DNA of 64,000 nt, from NCBI GenBank assembly GCA_037039925.1, contig JAXRKP010000248.1:283501-347500 (forward strand). Direction: 5' to 3'. The position numbers and the translations under genes are program-made. The notes beneath the pieces were generated by a model. It was not told the origin of the DNA, searched no databases, and saw nothing but the letters and a program-made list of their open reading frames with translations. This DNA is from Doris montereyensis. Taxonomy: Eukaryota; Mollusca; Gastropoda; Nudibranchia; Dorididae. Each line of letters opens with the position of its first letter. Positions within the stretch are counted from its first letter, which is position 1. This document shows, piece after piece, positions 43,390 to 56,365 of the stretch.

Positions 43390-44814
43390 GGATCTCTTCT
43401 AGATCTAGATCTATATCAGACAGCTTCTTCTCTTTTCCTTGGTTTATCTCCACTGGGCTCTCTTTCTATCCTAAAGTGAAAGGTGTGGACTGGGTGTGTC
43501 TTGTTTGTTTCCCACTGTGCACATGGTTTGAGGGAGGGGCTTATATACATCTCTATGTCCTAAAGTTGTCACATCTTCATCTGTAATCCGTACTTTGCTG
43601 TAGAATAATCCAATAGAAAGATATTTTTTTATGATGCATCTTAACTTTATTTCAAGAGTAACAAGTAGATTTAAATATTTAGATTCTTATATCTAGACTA
43701 AGGAATGACAAATTATTTTTTTAACTTTTTCCACCTGAAATATTAATGTGAAAAACAATGGAATGACAATGACATCTAAAAAAACTTATTTTATTACAGA
43801 TTTATTCCAAAATCTTTGGCTCATTTTGTTGCTTTTAGTTTTGAGGTTGATTGAATTAAAACTAAATTATCTTTGCAAAAAAATTTCATGCTGGAATTTG
43901 TGATACAATATAATAAACATAGAGATGAAAATAATAAGAATGACAAATTTAACCTATAATATGTTGAGAAATATTATAAAAATCAATTTGCAGTGTTCAG
44001 GGAAGAGATGCTATGGTCATTTTAATCTAATAGTTCATAGGGACACCTGAACCATTTTTTGATAAAGACTCACTTACACCAAATAAAATTAGTTTGGATA
44101 TTTTTCAGCCAGCAAAATAATGAATGAATCATCTCTTTTACAAGTGGGTGTATAAAATGTACTATGTACCCCACCAACTTGTAAAAAAATACTTTTAAAA
44201 ATGTTGGAACTTTTTTACAAATTTAAGTGTGCTCCACTATCATGTAGTAAGGTTTTGTTTTTACTGGGAAGAAGTTACTGTAGTCTGGACCTAGCAACTA
44301 TTTTAAAATGAATCACCATCCCTGAAACACGATCCCCTGTCACCCATCCAAACCTAATGTAGCAAATATATGATACCATTTTGAGATACATTTAAAAAAA
44401 CATTTGTCCATTAGAAGTTCTTATAAATGTTAATGTGATCACCTGTAAATACACAGTTTTGTTTCTTGTCCTGTATACGATTTATTTTGAATAGTAACCC
44501 AGAGGAAAAGAGGTTTTATTCCCCTTTCTTGTTCTTCACTCAATGCCTTCATGTGATTAATAATCTTTATAAATACTAGCAAGAATATGGTATTCACCCA
44601 TAGCGCTATTAGTGTCAGCATCAGGGTTGTTTCATTTTAAAACTTTATAATTTAAGAGACACTGGTTGTTGTCCCAAATTAAGCATTACCCCATATTTTG
44701 TAAAAGAATCTTAGTGTCTTTTAATTGTGTAAGTGGTGCTTTTTTTTCGTTTTTAGCTTTTACTTGCAGTTCATGTTTATGTGGTTTTTATTATTTTTAA
44801 GTAGTAGAAGTTAA
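43389..44814. other. AT-rich, no gene recognised
   Basis: No splice-flanked coding segments or known repeats are visible. Confidence 0.45.
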
Positions 44815-45085
44815 GTTCCTTTCAGGCATAGAGACCCATACAGTTGGATGTTATCGGAGCGTGTAAAAATGTAATGGGTGATACGCCCTTTTGACAGAGT
44901 GCCAGTCTGACTATTGCCTTACTTCTTATTAAAATTGGTACTGGTACCCCTTTTGTAACAAGGGTTGAATCAGGGAAATCCCAGTGTCACTTTTTCTAAG
45001 ACAACATCAGACACAACCAAACTAGGACCCAAGCATATGACCTTGCAGTCTGAAATTTGCTCCGTCTAGACTATTGACACCACAT
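44815..45085 (-). mobile_element. SINE family V, diverged copy
   Basis: Inverted: agttcctttcaggcatagag then acccata, ttgacagagtgccagtctga, attggtactggtaccccttt, and near the end ccgtctagactattgacacc. It is strongly diverged. Confidence 0.6.
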
Positions 45086-45447
45086 ATATTTACATCATAC
45101 ATTATTTATGTATTTCAATACTCCATATATTTATTCAGATGAATGGCAAGTCAATCAATTGCGTGAATGTTAACGAGAGGATTCATTAATCCTAGCTTTA
45201 CCCGGCACCAATGCATCTCATGATATTCAAATTTATGTGATGAAAGGAAATATTATAATTATTGTTGTTATACTTTTGCAGTGGGTTGTGTTGGTTTTTT
45301 TTTGGTGGGGTAGGGAGATGGGCAGAAGGGGTGAGAAACTTGATACTTGCAAGGTTTTTTTGTTGGTTTTTTTTGAGTTCATAAGATGTTCATTGTTAAT
45401 TGATAGAACAACATTCATATATATATGTATATATATATCAAAAGTAG

Positions 45448-45735
45448 ATTTCTTCAAGGCCGTTACAGCCCATAGAGCCGGAGAATATAATATATTCCCA
45501 ATTTCTGTAGCGTGAAGCGGAACAGGTGATAATAATCACCTCCTGGATAGGACGCTAATCTGACACGTGTTTTTACTCCCAAGCTAGTGCCTGTATCCAT
45601 TTTCACCTGGGTCGATTGGGGAAATATGTGTTTCCAGTGAAACACAACGTCGGGTATTGCTTTGTTAGGATTCAAACCCAAGACCTCATGGTCCCAAATC
45701 TGGCAGCCTCACTGCTTAGCCACTGAAGCCGCAGA
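45448..45735 (-). mobile_element. tRNA-derived SINE, family V, near full length
   Basis: Inverted: tcttcaaggccgttacagcc, gtagcgtgaagcggaacagg, tgataataatcacctcctgg, ctcccaagctagtgcctgta, tttcacctgggtcgattggg, then the reversed B box ggattcaaacccaaga and the tRNA-like head aatctggcagcctcactgct. Confidence 0.85.
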
Positions 45736-46945
45736 ACAACAGTCATAATCCTATGAAAAAGATTTAGCCACTGTTGTGATTATGACCAACGCCCCGCGCC
45801 CCCCTCTCCACCGAAATAAAATCCAACAACAAAAAAACTCATAAAAACCCCTGTTCTTCAAAACAACAAACACAAAATCAAACTGTAAGACAAGGATAAA
45901 AGAAATCCTAGGTGTAAAATACTTTCATGGTTATTTGTTATTATTATTGGTTGGCATTTTCTGTTGCTCAATGCTCACAGTCACATTAGCCTAGAAATGT
46001 TCACTAAATTCTTTTGGACCTAATAGTCTGACATTAGTACAAATATTTATTGTACCTTGAGCTGAACAAAACACGCCAAAAAAACTTTTTTTTTTATGAG
46101 AGCATTAAAATGTACTTGTCCTGTCCAGTCTGTTTTCCGTCAACTGCTCTCTGTGTGTATCATAATTAGGAACTTTGGCAAAAACGTACCCCCCCCTTTT
46201 ACCTTCCCTCCAATGGGTCTATTTCTCCTCCCTCCATTGGGTCTATTTCTCCTCCCTCCATTAGGTCTCTTTGCCCTCCACCCCTGCTCTCTTTCCTCAC
46301 TTGGTGCACATCAATTTGGTTGTAGTTCGTCTAAAGACTTGACATTCCTTAAAGAATGCTTACATATTAAGAAGAAGGAGGCTGGAGAGGGTTGGAAATG
46401 CTTTCGTTTTGATACAGTGCTGTTTTTAGTAGGCCTACGTGAGCATGCCACAGATATAGAAGAGCATGCGTGTGACTGAAATTATTAGACCTCACCCCAC
46501 AAAAGCTGTGGAGACAAGAAATGATCGATAGTGTAGAAATTATACCACCAATTTGGCATGATTGGCAGGTTGAAGAAATGGAAGGTTTGAGATCTCAAAA
46601 CCTTAGATTCGTCGGTAACAATACTAACATTCCTTGCTATCATCGGCATATATTTATAATGTCAAGGATTTCGTGGCGAAATTTGCGAGTTTCAAGTTGA
46701 AGACATTGAACCCCTTTTCTTCAGTCAACTATCTTATAACGAGCGTTAGTATTTTAATGCGTCCTTTACTGGAACGTAGCTGATAGCGACAGCCGAGGGT
46801 ATTGTGTGTGGTGATTTTCCTATGAATCATACCCTACGTTTTATAACAGGTAGACCCCGCCCAGTGTATGCATAGGGATGCTATGATTTCCCCCTTAGTT
46901 TTTTTTTTTTTTTTGGGGGATCAGGGGTATTAAAAGTTGATTAAA
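45736..46945. other. No gene; short 24-bp tandem repeat at 46200-46270
   Basis: Three copies of tcctccctccattgggtctat occur near 46207-46270. The plus open frame 46096-46479 derives its LLPPLGLF repeats from this. A T-run is at 46899-46913. No other feature was recognised. Confidence 0.5.
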
Positions 46946-46949
46946 GTCG

Positions 46950-48630
46950 TCAGTGGAAAATATCAAGGAACTTCAGATCCGCTTATTACAAACAAACAAG
47001 GAGAGAGAGCTTTTCACGGAAAAAAGATGCAAGATGGCCCGAACATTTTATGGAATTTTTAGATATACCACCACCCCCAATAGAAGCAAGCATTGAAGAG
47101 ACACACGAATATTTGAATATAAGTATAGAACCACCCAGCTTAAATGAAATAATAGTATCTATTAAAACTAAGAAAGAAAAGCCCCAGGCATAGACAAGTT
47201 AAGCGCTGAACTTTTTAAAGCTGTGCTCGCTTTTGCAGCAAGAATACTGCATCCACTCTTCACCAAAATATGGACAGAAAAGGAAACTCCGGATGAATGG
47301 AATGAAGGTGTATAATAATAAAGATTCCTAAAAGAGCAATTTGCGGGACTGCAATAGCTGGAGGGGAATAACGCTCTTGTCTATCCCAAGTAAAGTTCTT
47401 GCAAAAGTAATAATACAACGAATATCAAATGATATTGATACCTACATAAGAAATGAACAGGCAGGGTTTAAGAAAAGAAGAAACTGCTCGGACCAAATGT
47501 TGACATTAAGAAACATTATAGAGCAATGCAATGAATGACAGAGACAACTGTATATAAACTTCATTGATTTTGAAAGGGCATTCGATAGCCTCCATCGAGA
47601 AAGCATTTTGAAAATTCTAAGGAATTATGGAATACCCCAACATGTTGTTCAGCTCATTAAAAGTTTCTACAATGGATTCACATGTAAATTTGGAAATTGC
47701 AATCACAATTTTGAGATCAAGACTGGTGTCAGACAAGGGTTGTGATGTCAGCAACCATCTTGATTATTGCTATAAACTGGGTGATGAACCAAACAACCAG
47801 TGATCAGCACAGAGGAAGTAGATGGACTATCTTCTCTTCGCTAGAGGAATATAGATTTTACTGACGATTTGGCGATATTAGCACACTCAAAACATCACAT
47901 GCAAGAGAAAGCATCACGGCTAAGCTCTTTTGGTCAAGAGATAGCTTTAAAAATAAGCTTTACAAAATCTGAACTAATGACATTAGATTAATACAAAATC
48001 CCTCTCCAATCCTCATCAATAACATACAAACAACCAAGAAATTTACATATTTAGGCAGCGTTGTAACAAGTAGCTGAGGATCTGACAAAGACATTAACAG
48101 ACGCCTAAACAAAGCAAGAATCCCTTCAAACTAATTCACAATATATGGAGAACAAAAGAATACAATATTAAAACAAAACTAAAAATCTACCACAGCTGTA
48201 TCATGTCAATTCTACTATATGGATCTGGAGGATGACGGACAGAGACATGAACAAGTTATCCTCATTCCACACCAAATGCCTGCGAAAAATCCAAAATATA
48301 TTTCGGCCGAACAAAATTTCAAACAAGACTCTTCTCCGAAAATGCAAAATAGATCACATGCAAGACATCTTTTTAAAAAGTGGAAAGGGCATGTTTTAAG
48401 AAAAAAAGAAGGGAGCAACACCAAGACTGCCCTACATTGGACCCCTGAAGGGAAAAGGAGACGTAGCAGGCTAAACAACTTGAAGAAGAATAGCAGAGAA
48501 TAAGATTAAAGACTGGGGCGAAAACCTGTAATTCCGTAAAGACGCTTGCCATCGAAAAGAGAGATGAAGCTCTTTCATTGTTGCCCTACATGCCAACTGG
48601 CATAATGGGCAGTAAATAAGCAAAGTAAAG
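46950..48630 (+). mobile_element. LINE-B copy 1, 5'-truncated and degenerate
   Basis: It is a non-LTR retrotransposon distinct from LINE-A. Visible pieces are RWPEHFMEF near 47030, LAFAARILHPLFTKIW near 47225 and SWRGITLLSIPSKVLAKVII (47355), then NEQAGFKKRRNCSDQMLTLR and INFIDFERAFDSLHRES near 47555. These are followed by TGVRQG (47720), FTDDLAILAHS near 47855 (the usual YADD active site altered to FTDD), and TALHWTPEGKRRRSRL near 48430. Its 3' end reads tgcccta-catgccaactgg then cagtaaataag. The endonuclease region is not visible. Multiple stops and frameshifts make it inactive. Confidence 0.92.
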
Positions 48631-49074
48631 ATAACTTCCCAATTAAGATTTTAAAAAACTTTAACCTTGGACCGTATTAGAATTAGACTAGCAGCTCTGA
48701 GAGACCTACTTGCTGGTTTATCTCAAATCAAACATTTCCACTAATTACGAAGTGTAACTTTACTTAGAACTGACTTCGGGCATTGCCCTCCAAAACGAGT
48801 CTCGTTATCTCTACCCTTCATCACACTGCTGCTTGTAGTGCTTAGTTTGTGCTGCTAGTCGCCATTCACGCGCCTGACAATGACAGGTTCGGTCATCATC
48901 ACGGCGTCATTACCCAGGGTTAGTGACGCATATTGCGTTTTGCTGACCTCATATTGTATGTCGATTACGATTTATTGTGCATGTGTCATGTGTGCATGAA
49001 CTCGTTTGTGTATGAAAATAGACACGACATGCAATCTTTTTCATGCATCTCTACTTGTTTCTTGTGGGTGGTTG
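48631..49074. other. Unassigned sequence
   Basis: It is moderately CpG-containing around 48860-48960 (acggcgtcattaccc, gtgacgcatattgcg). No exon was recognised. Confidence 0.4.
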
Positions 49075-49200
49075 GCTGATGCTGCAGGTAGGTCCTATTT
49101 CTTCCCTTTCCTTCTTTCCCTTATCTTCATTTTGCTGTTCCCTCTTAATTCACCCTGAGATCATCGATTGGTGGACGGGGTAAATTTCAATGAAACACAT
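49075..49200 (-). mobile_element. Dispersed repeat family D, copy 6
   Basis: In inverse orientation: gctgcaggtaggtcctattt, ttcattttgctgttccctct, taattcaccctgagatcatc, then ggtggacggggtaaatttca and atgaaac. Confidence 0.75.
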
Positions 49201-49294
49201 AAACTCACAATACAATGTATTGCCATCATCATACATGCATCTCTTTATCTTATACATGTAGATCTGGTCAATCCATGTTAGTATTAAGCTGCTC

Positions 49295-49400
49295 TTGGGT
49301 CCTGCTCGCTCTTTTACACATCTTGCATTTTGCTGTCACTTCTTAAATCATTCTGAGACCACCGTGCACGGTGGATAAGTGAAGTTTCAATAAGTTAAAA
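49295..49400 (-). mobile_element. Dispersed repeat family D, copy 7
   Basis: Inverse and more diverged: gggtcctgctcgctctttta, cattttgctgtcacttctta, aatcattctgagaccaccgt, gtggataagtgaagtttcaa. Confidence 0.65.
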
Positions 49401-49579
49401 GAACACCCACATTTAATTACCCGTATAAGATATGTCCAATTCGTGTGGGTATATCTAACTATTGATCTATCATCTTTGTCTTTGTGTCTAAGCATCTATT
49501 TATTGATATCATTTTTACCCAGTCTATCAACAGAGTTGTGCCTATTGCCTTACTGTCTCCTTTCCCCACATCTGCACAG

Positions 49580-49740
<161 letters not shown>

Positions 49741-49860
49741 GATTTCTTCTTCAATATTGTGCCTTTTAAAAATCAATCTTATCACGGCAAACCCTTCTTC
49801 ACGATACCCAATCCGATATTTCACATGACTTGACTCGACTTTGACTATTCTATTCTTTTT
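49741..49860 (+). repeat. Dispersed repeat E, uninterrupted copy
   Basis: tatcacggatttcttcttca, tattgtgccttttaaaaatc, then atcacggcaaacccttcttc and acgatacccaatccgatatt plus tcacatgacttgac match, with differences, the sequence on both sides of the L2-like LINE fragment at 50.98-51.37 kb. Confidence 0.75.
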
Positions 49861-50188
49861 CTTCAGCTTATTATCTATCATGCTTTCAGTGTATCCGCCG
49901 ATTACGGTGCCCTGTTCTCTTCACGGTTCGTCTATATGTTCTTCCGTACAAGCCAGATCCCTTTAAAAATGAGATTAATACACAATATAGTATATGTACA
50001 CTAAGCAGGGCGGAAGAAAGAACTGAAATGTGCCAGTGCAGGAATAGCTTAGGGCCATTCAATTGGTAATGGTAAAAGTTTTATTTCCAGCGTACTTAAA
50101 AACGGATTCTCCAAGATATAATGCTCCCTCCCCGCACCTAAAAATACAATGGGGCCCCAGCGTAATGCGCCGGCTCCCCCACCCCCTT

Positions 50189-50189
<1 letters not shown>

Positions 50190-50287
<98 letters not shown>

Positions 50288-50310
50288 CTCTCTCTTTCTC
50301 TCTCTTTTTT
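50190..50310. repeat. (CT)n microsatellite
   Basis: A CT tract with one tctatc break, ending in ctttctctctttttt. The flank tttatttccagcgtacttaa (near 50078) recurs next to the tract at 50.67 kb. Confidence 0.97.
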
Positions 50311-50671
50311 TTCTCTCTTCTTATCACAGACACTCAATTACATCGATTCACCCATGATCACCGTAGTCTTTGAAAATATCGTTCGAAAATACCGATGAAG
50401 TATGAAGCCGCTCAAACCCTAATGTTCTTTGAAACATTTCTCTCGTCGACAAAGATATAAATATAATATTAATAGCATGGTGTAGATTTTCCGTTGCGTG
50501 GGCCGAGGATAAAGTGCATGTAGTAGCCCATTGCAGTTCAAAGGCTTCCGCAGGAATGGGCTCCTGGGCCTGGGTTCGTTTTCCCGAACAATGAGGTTGT
50601 GAAATGCACGTTCTAGCCACACGACAGTTAGTAGAAGTATTAAGCTACTTATTTCCAGCGTACACTTATCC

Positions 50672-50919
<248 letters not shown>

Positions 50920-50935
<16 letters not shown>

Positions 50936-51420
50936 TCATCTTCAATAGTGGGCCTTCTGAATCTAAAAAAATCTTGTCGCAGCAAGCCTTAACTATCTCA
51001 GCGAACTTATCTCGCATCATGTGCCTTCACGAACCCTTAGATCTAGTTATGACAATAACCTTTCTATGCCTCGTGCGTTTACGCGTACGGGTGATAGAGC
51101 CTTCTCAGTCTGTTCTCCTCATCTATGGAATGACCTCACAGTGATTTGTGTAAATTGTCTTTGTCTTACGAATCTTTCAAGAAGAACCTTAAAACCCATC
51201 TTTTTAGGTCGACTTTTTTCTAATGTATGCATGGTAATTTTAATTTTGATGTTATTCCAATCATAATACTAAGTTTTAAAATGTATGAAATTGTCTTGTA
51301 CGGCGCATAGAGCTTTTAATGCTAAGATAATGCGCCTTATAAATTCATATTATTATTATAATTATTATTCACGATACCCACTCTGATATTTCACAAGGAC
51401 ATGACCCTCGACTATGATGA
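50920..51420 (+). repeat. Dispersed repeat E, copy split by LINE insertion
   Basis: Left half: tatcacgggtttcatcttca then atagtgggccttctgaatct and cgcagcaagcc (to about 50983). Right half: cacgatacccactctgatat then ttcacaaggacatgaccctc (from about 51369). Joined, they match 49741-49860. Confidence 0.75.
50984..51369 (+). mobile_element. L2/CR1-like LINE 3' end
   Basis: It encodes YDNNLSMPRAFTRTGDRAFS then VCSPHLWNDL, and after a frameshift LSRRTLKPIFLGRLF. The pattern GDRAFS...P.LWN.L...LK..LF is the C-terminal end of L2/CR1-type ORF2. The 3' UTR cggcgcatagagcttttaat then ataatgcgccttataaattc and an (ATT)n tail is likewise typical. It is only the last few hundred bases, as expected for 5'-truncated insertions. 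It splits dispersed repeat E. Confidence 0.85.
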
Positions 51421-51594
51421 CCCTTTGCTAACAATGGCACTAATTTCCCCTCCCTGCCTGTCGTGTAATTCGCTCTCCACTCTCACATCTGCATGGCCTG
51501 CTTTTTGTGTGTGTATTTCTATAAAAAGGTAGTGCAGCATATTTCATACGTGTTTTATGACATAACCGGGATGAATGTTCCGTTTCTCCCATCT

Positions 51595-51775
51595 TTTTTA
51601 CTTCCCTCACTTGCTGGGTCTTATGCCTGGGAGTAAAAACCTGCGTCAGAATAGTGTTCTGATCTGGAGGGGGTTATTATCACGTGTTCCGCTTCACGTG
51701 CTATAGAGACCGGGGTAAACTTCGGTTCTATGGGTCGTAATGGCATTGAAGGACTGTTACTTTTTACTTTACATA
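51595..51775 (+). mobile_element. SINE family V, 5'-truncated copy
   Basis: It starts around tgcctgggagtaaaaacctg and includes cgtcagaatagtgttctgat, ttattatcacgtgttccgct and atgggtcgtaatggcattga then aggactgtta. The tRNA head is lost. Confidence 0.82.
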
Positions 51776-52195
51776 TAAAACGCTGATGTTGTCATTGTGT
51801 TGCCTACTATTGATGGATCTAAACCACACTATTTATCTTCTTTTCCATATTAGTTAACTCAAGCTTTGAGTTCAAGGTTTGAAAACTAACTTGTATTCAG
51901 TAGGTTCCCCTCAGCCGTTCAACGTGAAAAACTGATTTGATAAAGATGTATCAGCCGTGTTTTAATAATTACAGCCGAAGTCTTTTGAATTCCCGTTCAC
52001 GATGTTGAAACTATAGTTTGAAGCAGCTTTCGTTGTCGCCATCCGTGCATGATGAATCAGCATGTGATCATTCATTGCCTATTAACCTGCCTGTGAAACA
52101 AAGCCAAGCTGGTTACAGTAGTAGTAGTAGTAGGTCAGAAGGGTCTCGCTCGCGTGCCACAAAGGTACCAGGGAATGCCCCTTTTGACCCGATTG
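51776..52195. other. Unassigned, short (AGT)n
   Basis: A short agtagtagtagtagta run is at 52117-52132. No gene was recognised. Confidence 0.45.
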
Positions 52196-52420
52196 CATGA
52201 TTCATCGTCTCGCGCCGACCAATCAGCGATCTTGTTCGCTGAGTCACGACCGTGTAGTATGAATGAGCCGAAATAGCATTGAATCGCTCCAACTCGGCTC
52301 CAACCAATCAGAGCGTGCCGAAACGACGAGGGCATCCGGCGAGCCGAATGCATCACGTCCACCGGCGAGCGCGCTTACTGTTTTGGTAGAATCCTAGAAA
52401 GTAAACATACCGACTACTCC
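52196..52420 (+). promoter_or_regulatory. Putative CpG-rich promoter with CCAAT and AP-1 motifs
   Basis: CCAAT within gaccaatcagcg at 52219-52223 and within aaccaatcagagcg at 52304-52308; TGAGTCA at 52240-52246. There is a clear local rise in CpG (cgcgccgacc, gccgaaacgacgag, ccaccggcgagcgcgc). A candidate first exon with a strong donor lies downstream. The reverse strand also carries an open frame here, so bidirectional use is possible. Confidence 0.5.
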
Positions 52421-52658
52421 CCTGTCCTGGCAAGAACGTTATCAGGTCCGCCAGATAACAAAATACAAAGCGACAAACAATCCTTTTTGTCTTTCAAAGC
52501 CACACGCCTATTATTGACATCTCTGAACTGGTTGTGCTTTTTTACCGTTCATAGAATAGGAACGAATTGAATCTAGATCTACTAGTTGGCTAGTGAGCGA
52601 TGTGTTGTCGAAACAAGTTGCCTTGAAGATTCTATACGTATTTAGTGCTTTTCTTTCG

Positions 52659-52755
52659 ATGCAAGGAGTTACAAACGACTTGCCCTCTTCAGCAAATCGA
52701 CCTCGTGGGCGAGGACGGAGTACAATGACAGAGAGGAATAGTAAAAGCCCGAAAC
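52659..52755 (+). CDS. Candidate first exon B of an unidentified plus-strand gene
   Basis: ATG at 52659 opens MQGVTNDLPSSANRPRGRGR then STMTERNSKSPK plus the base C, followed by GTAAGT. The composition (RPRGRGR, Ser/Lys/Arg-rich, no low complexity) looks like a real N-terminus, perhaps of a nuclear protein. The open frame extends upstream of the ATG to 52593 without an earlier ATG in this frame. I do not recognise the family. No second exon was found in the remaining 11 kb, so the gene would continue past the window. Confidence 0.42.
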
Positions 52756-53236
52756 GTAAGTTAATGTTAAAAATGCATGTTTTACAGTCATGTGGATCTA
52801 AGTTCGTGAGAGCTGCATACTGTAGGCTAGCCTTTCTGTCGTGACCATGTTTGTCTATCAACACAGGCTTTTTTTTTGGTTTGTTTTGTACCTTGTTTTA
52901 CAATCGAGTGAAGGGATGCATAAATATAAAAACATTGACTTTGTTTCATGCCTGGAAGATGGAACGATGAAGGGATGAATAGTGGAATCAAGAAGTTACT
53001 GTGATTTTTTGACAAATAGATGATAGTAGTTTTTCTTCAACTTCCATTCATGATCAACACGCGTAACCACTGCATGTGATGAATTATGATGTGTCTTGTG
53101 AGTGTGAGCCTGTAACCCAGCATTGCAAATCGATATTTTCATTGAAGTCATCAAATATTCTTCATAACCTCGTTTGTAAAAAAAATATGTTACCGTATAG
53201 AGTCATTAGTGTTTTATGTTTTTCTATATTTCTTTA
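52756..53236. other. Probable intron start, no further features
   Basis: It lies downstream of the candidate donor and is AT-rich. No repeat family was recognised. Confidence 0.4.
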
Positions 53237-53399
<163 letters not shown>

Positions 53400-55395
53400 G
53401 CGTATTTTGTTTGTTTTTAATCTCTGTTTTACCAACTTCAAAAAAAAAACAACACAAAGTTTCAGCGCATTGTCATTATAAACTTGCTACAATACACATC
53501 CCACATGTCACCCGACAAGTCAACGTACATTCTTATCGGGAAGACGGGATTTTCAAACGACGTCCTTAGGTTGGGTATTTCTATGGGCGTCTTTAAGTGG
53601 TTTTGCTCAAAGATAACCAATAATGACAAAAGGCCTGATCTTATAATATAATATTCCTTTTGCTTGTTCTATCAAGTTTTTGAACATGTGCTGATGTAGG
53701 AGTGTTCATGTTTTTGTGTGGGCATTCTTTAACGACTGGAACTGTTTTGACGTACTTTTGCTTTTTCTTCTTCTTCTTCTGTATCTGTACGAGAGAGAAA
53801 AAGATGTGCATGGGGGCTTATTTTTGGACTATGTTTAAACTGACTGTTTTACACTTATTAAATAATATATTTATATAATGTGTAGCCTATATGTTATGAA
53901 AAAAAGCAGTTTAACTTTAATGTTTACAATCTTTGCACTGGTGTACGTGTATCGAAGGGGCTCTGGAAGCAGGTTGTTGTGATTTTTTTCTCAAGTGGCT
54001 TGATTTTGTTTCTGCCTTGGTAATTGCTTGTTGTGAAAAAGAACATTTTAACATACCATGTAAGAATTATTTCTGGATGGTATTATAAATAGATCATTTA
54101 GCTGAGCTGTAGTGACTCAATTCCTTTCCATGTCCACCGTGCTTTTTCCCATTCACTTTCTAATTTTATCCGTTGTTTGGAGGTGTCTGGGTTTTGTGCC
54201 GAATGGAACACTCTTTCTTTGTTATTTTTTAAAGTGAATGTTTTTGTGATTAGATTGGGGTGGGAATATTGTTTGTTTTGATCATGTTTTTGTGATGTTG
54301 GGTTTAAAAGTAAACGGAAAGATGGGGAGGTTCAACTGATTGAAAATCAGTGGACATGTATGTAGCGCCAGTTAATTATCCATTCAGGAGATTAGGTCAT
54401 CAATGGGGTTAACGATCTTGTCAGTTCCGTTGCGTTGCAGCATGCAGCGACAACGTAGGGAACAGCATTGTTCTGCTGCTAATGCTTTGGTACAGCCAGA
54501 CGGGAATGTTTTATTTATGTGTATGAGAGCATGGATAGATTGTTAGGGACCCACTGAAAAGAGGTAACAAGCATTTATAGTTATAAATCTTAGTTTACTA
54601 TTCTCTCTACTCTGTTACACCCCGCTTTCATCACTCTCTTAGTTGTAGCAAATGCATAATATAGAAAAAAAAGAATAATGTATCATCAACGTTGTCTATC
54701 TAGTCATGATGGTGATAGGGAATAGATTGACCCCAGATCGGGTGAGGAGGCGAACGTCGCGGTGTGTGTGTGCTTGTGTATTGTAATCCCTGGTCCTTTG
54801 CAAGGGTCATGCTCACATCACTGAGATCATCAGCAGACGACACTGCGATGGTTTGTCTGGGTGTTGGGGAGGGAGGGGATGGTGGTGGTGTTTACTTACT
54901 ATTGCAATGCAATGGCACGTGGAGTTTGCTGATAATGATCCCCCTCCCACCTTTTCTTGTTAAATTGTATCGTTATTTCGTGGGCCTTGGATACCATTAC
55001 GTTTGAACCCTATCATTACTATCAAGGTTTGATCACCATTTGGATGAATAAATATAGATGAATTTATAGTCCGTATCCTCGCACAAGTACAAGCTCACCG
55101 ACTGTATATAATATATCATTTATCCCCCAGCAGACCATTTCAACCAAAGTCTCTCAACTCCCTGGGAGCATACATTAAAGCAGCCTCTGTTAGGCTGCCT
55201 GATAGTAACACTCTGTCAAGATCTTTCTCTACCTGTAGCTGGGGTACTCATTCATACTTGGGTTAAGTACATTTCCGAAGAGTACAACGTTATGAAAAAA
55301 AAACCCCAACATGTGCCAGCCGTGGGGTATGAACGAGTGCCGCCGTTATTACAAGCTCACAACACTATGGTTTAGCTACAACGCCCCCACCGTAG
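53400..55395. other. No gene recognised
   Basis: T/G-rich unique-looking sequence. The open frame 54764-55006 has no motif or splice context I recognise. A poorly preserved repeat-like phrase is near 54355-54420. Confidence 0.4.
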
Positions 55396-55422
55396 AGGGA
55401 GGGGGAGAGCGAGAGAGAGAGC

Positions 55423-55470
<48 letters not shown>
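55396..55470. repeat. (GA)n then (GACA)n microsatellite
   Basis: A run of gagaga with gagc variants followed by five gaca units. Confidence 0.95.
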
Positions 55471-56365
55471 CACGCGCACCAACGAGAGAAAAGATAGATT
55501 TTAGGAAAATGCACGCAAGCAGTTTAAAATCTATCACAACATAAACTCGAATAAGTTTCCTACAACTATTCAATCCATCACACGAATTAAACATTCCGCG
55601 TGTGTCATTGTCGTCAAATATTCATTTTATCAGATTGTGGGTGGACATGGGGTGGGGGGACCCCAATATTTTATAATATGCTCATTTACACATAATATCC
55701 GTCGCGTTACATAAACCACAACAAAAAAAATATCCAGGGAGAAATTCCCCCTTGTAAACAGTTTGCTGCAGTTGGTTAATAGTGGTAATTTCCGTTTACA
55801 GAATATTGTCAGCATTTCTTATCACTATACTAATGTATATCCTGAACTTTCTTTGTGAACATTCATCAATGCTAGTAAATGGGTCAGCTGTGGACTTTCT
55901 ACGCCTTTCTTCAGAGGAACGCTGTAGAACATCCTTGTCTTTCTTTGGGGTTCACACAAACTGACGTCCGATAGCACTGGATAGAAATGTACATATAAAT
56001 AAGCACGGAACAGGATTTACTCTATGCTGTTGTTTAGAGCAACAAAGGATCTGGTAAAACTTTTCCCATGAAATCATTTTCAGCATAGGGGGAAAGCCAC
56101 CCCCGTTGTAACAGAGATTTCCCCATCTTTAATTAAACTAAACACTTGACAAAGCAGTCTCGAGGATCTTAGTGGATTGTGCCTTAAAGCGTACAGCGGC
56201 GACAAAACATCATGGCCTTGTCTCATTTGGGTTTTCTAATTCTCTGACGTGTTAATTAAGTACACATACTAAAAATAGATGAAGCGTAAAAATAGACAAT
56301 CGGGTCAGACCAATTATATCCTGTTTCACACGATATTTTCCTTCGTTGACTTCCATCTTGATATA
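55471..56365. other. No gene recognised
   Basis: No splice-flanked coding segments or known repeats are visible. Confidence 0.4.

Noticed and set aside
46096..46479. 127-codon plus ORF
   Set aside because: The core LLPPLGLF repeats come from a 24-bp tandem repeat; there is no family resemblance and no splice context.
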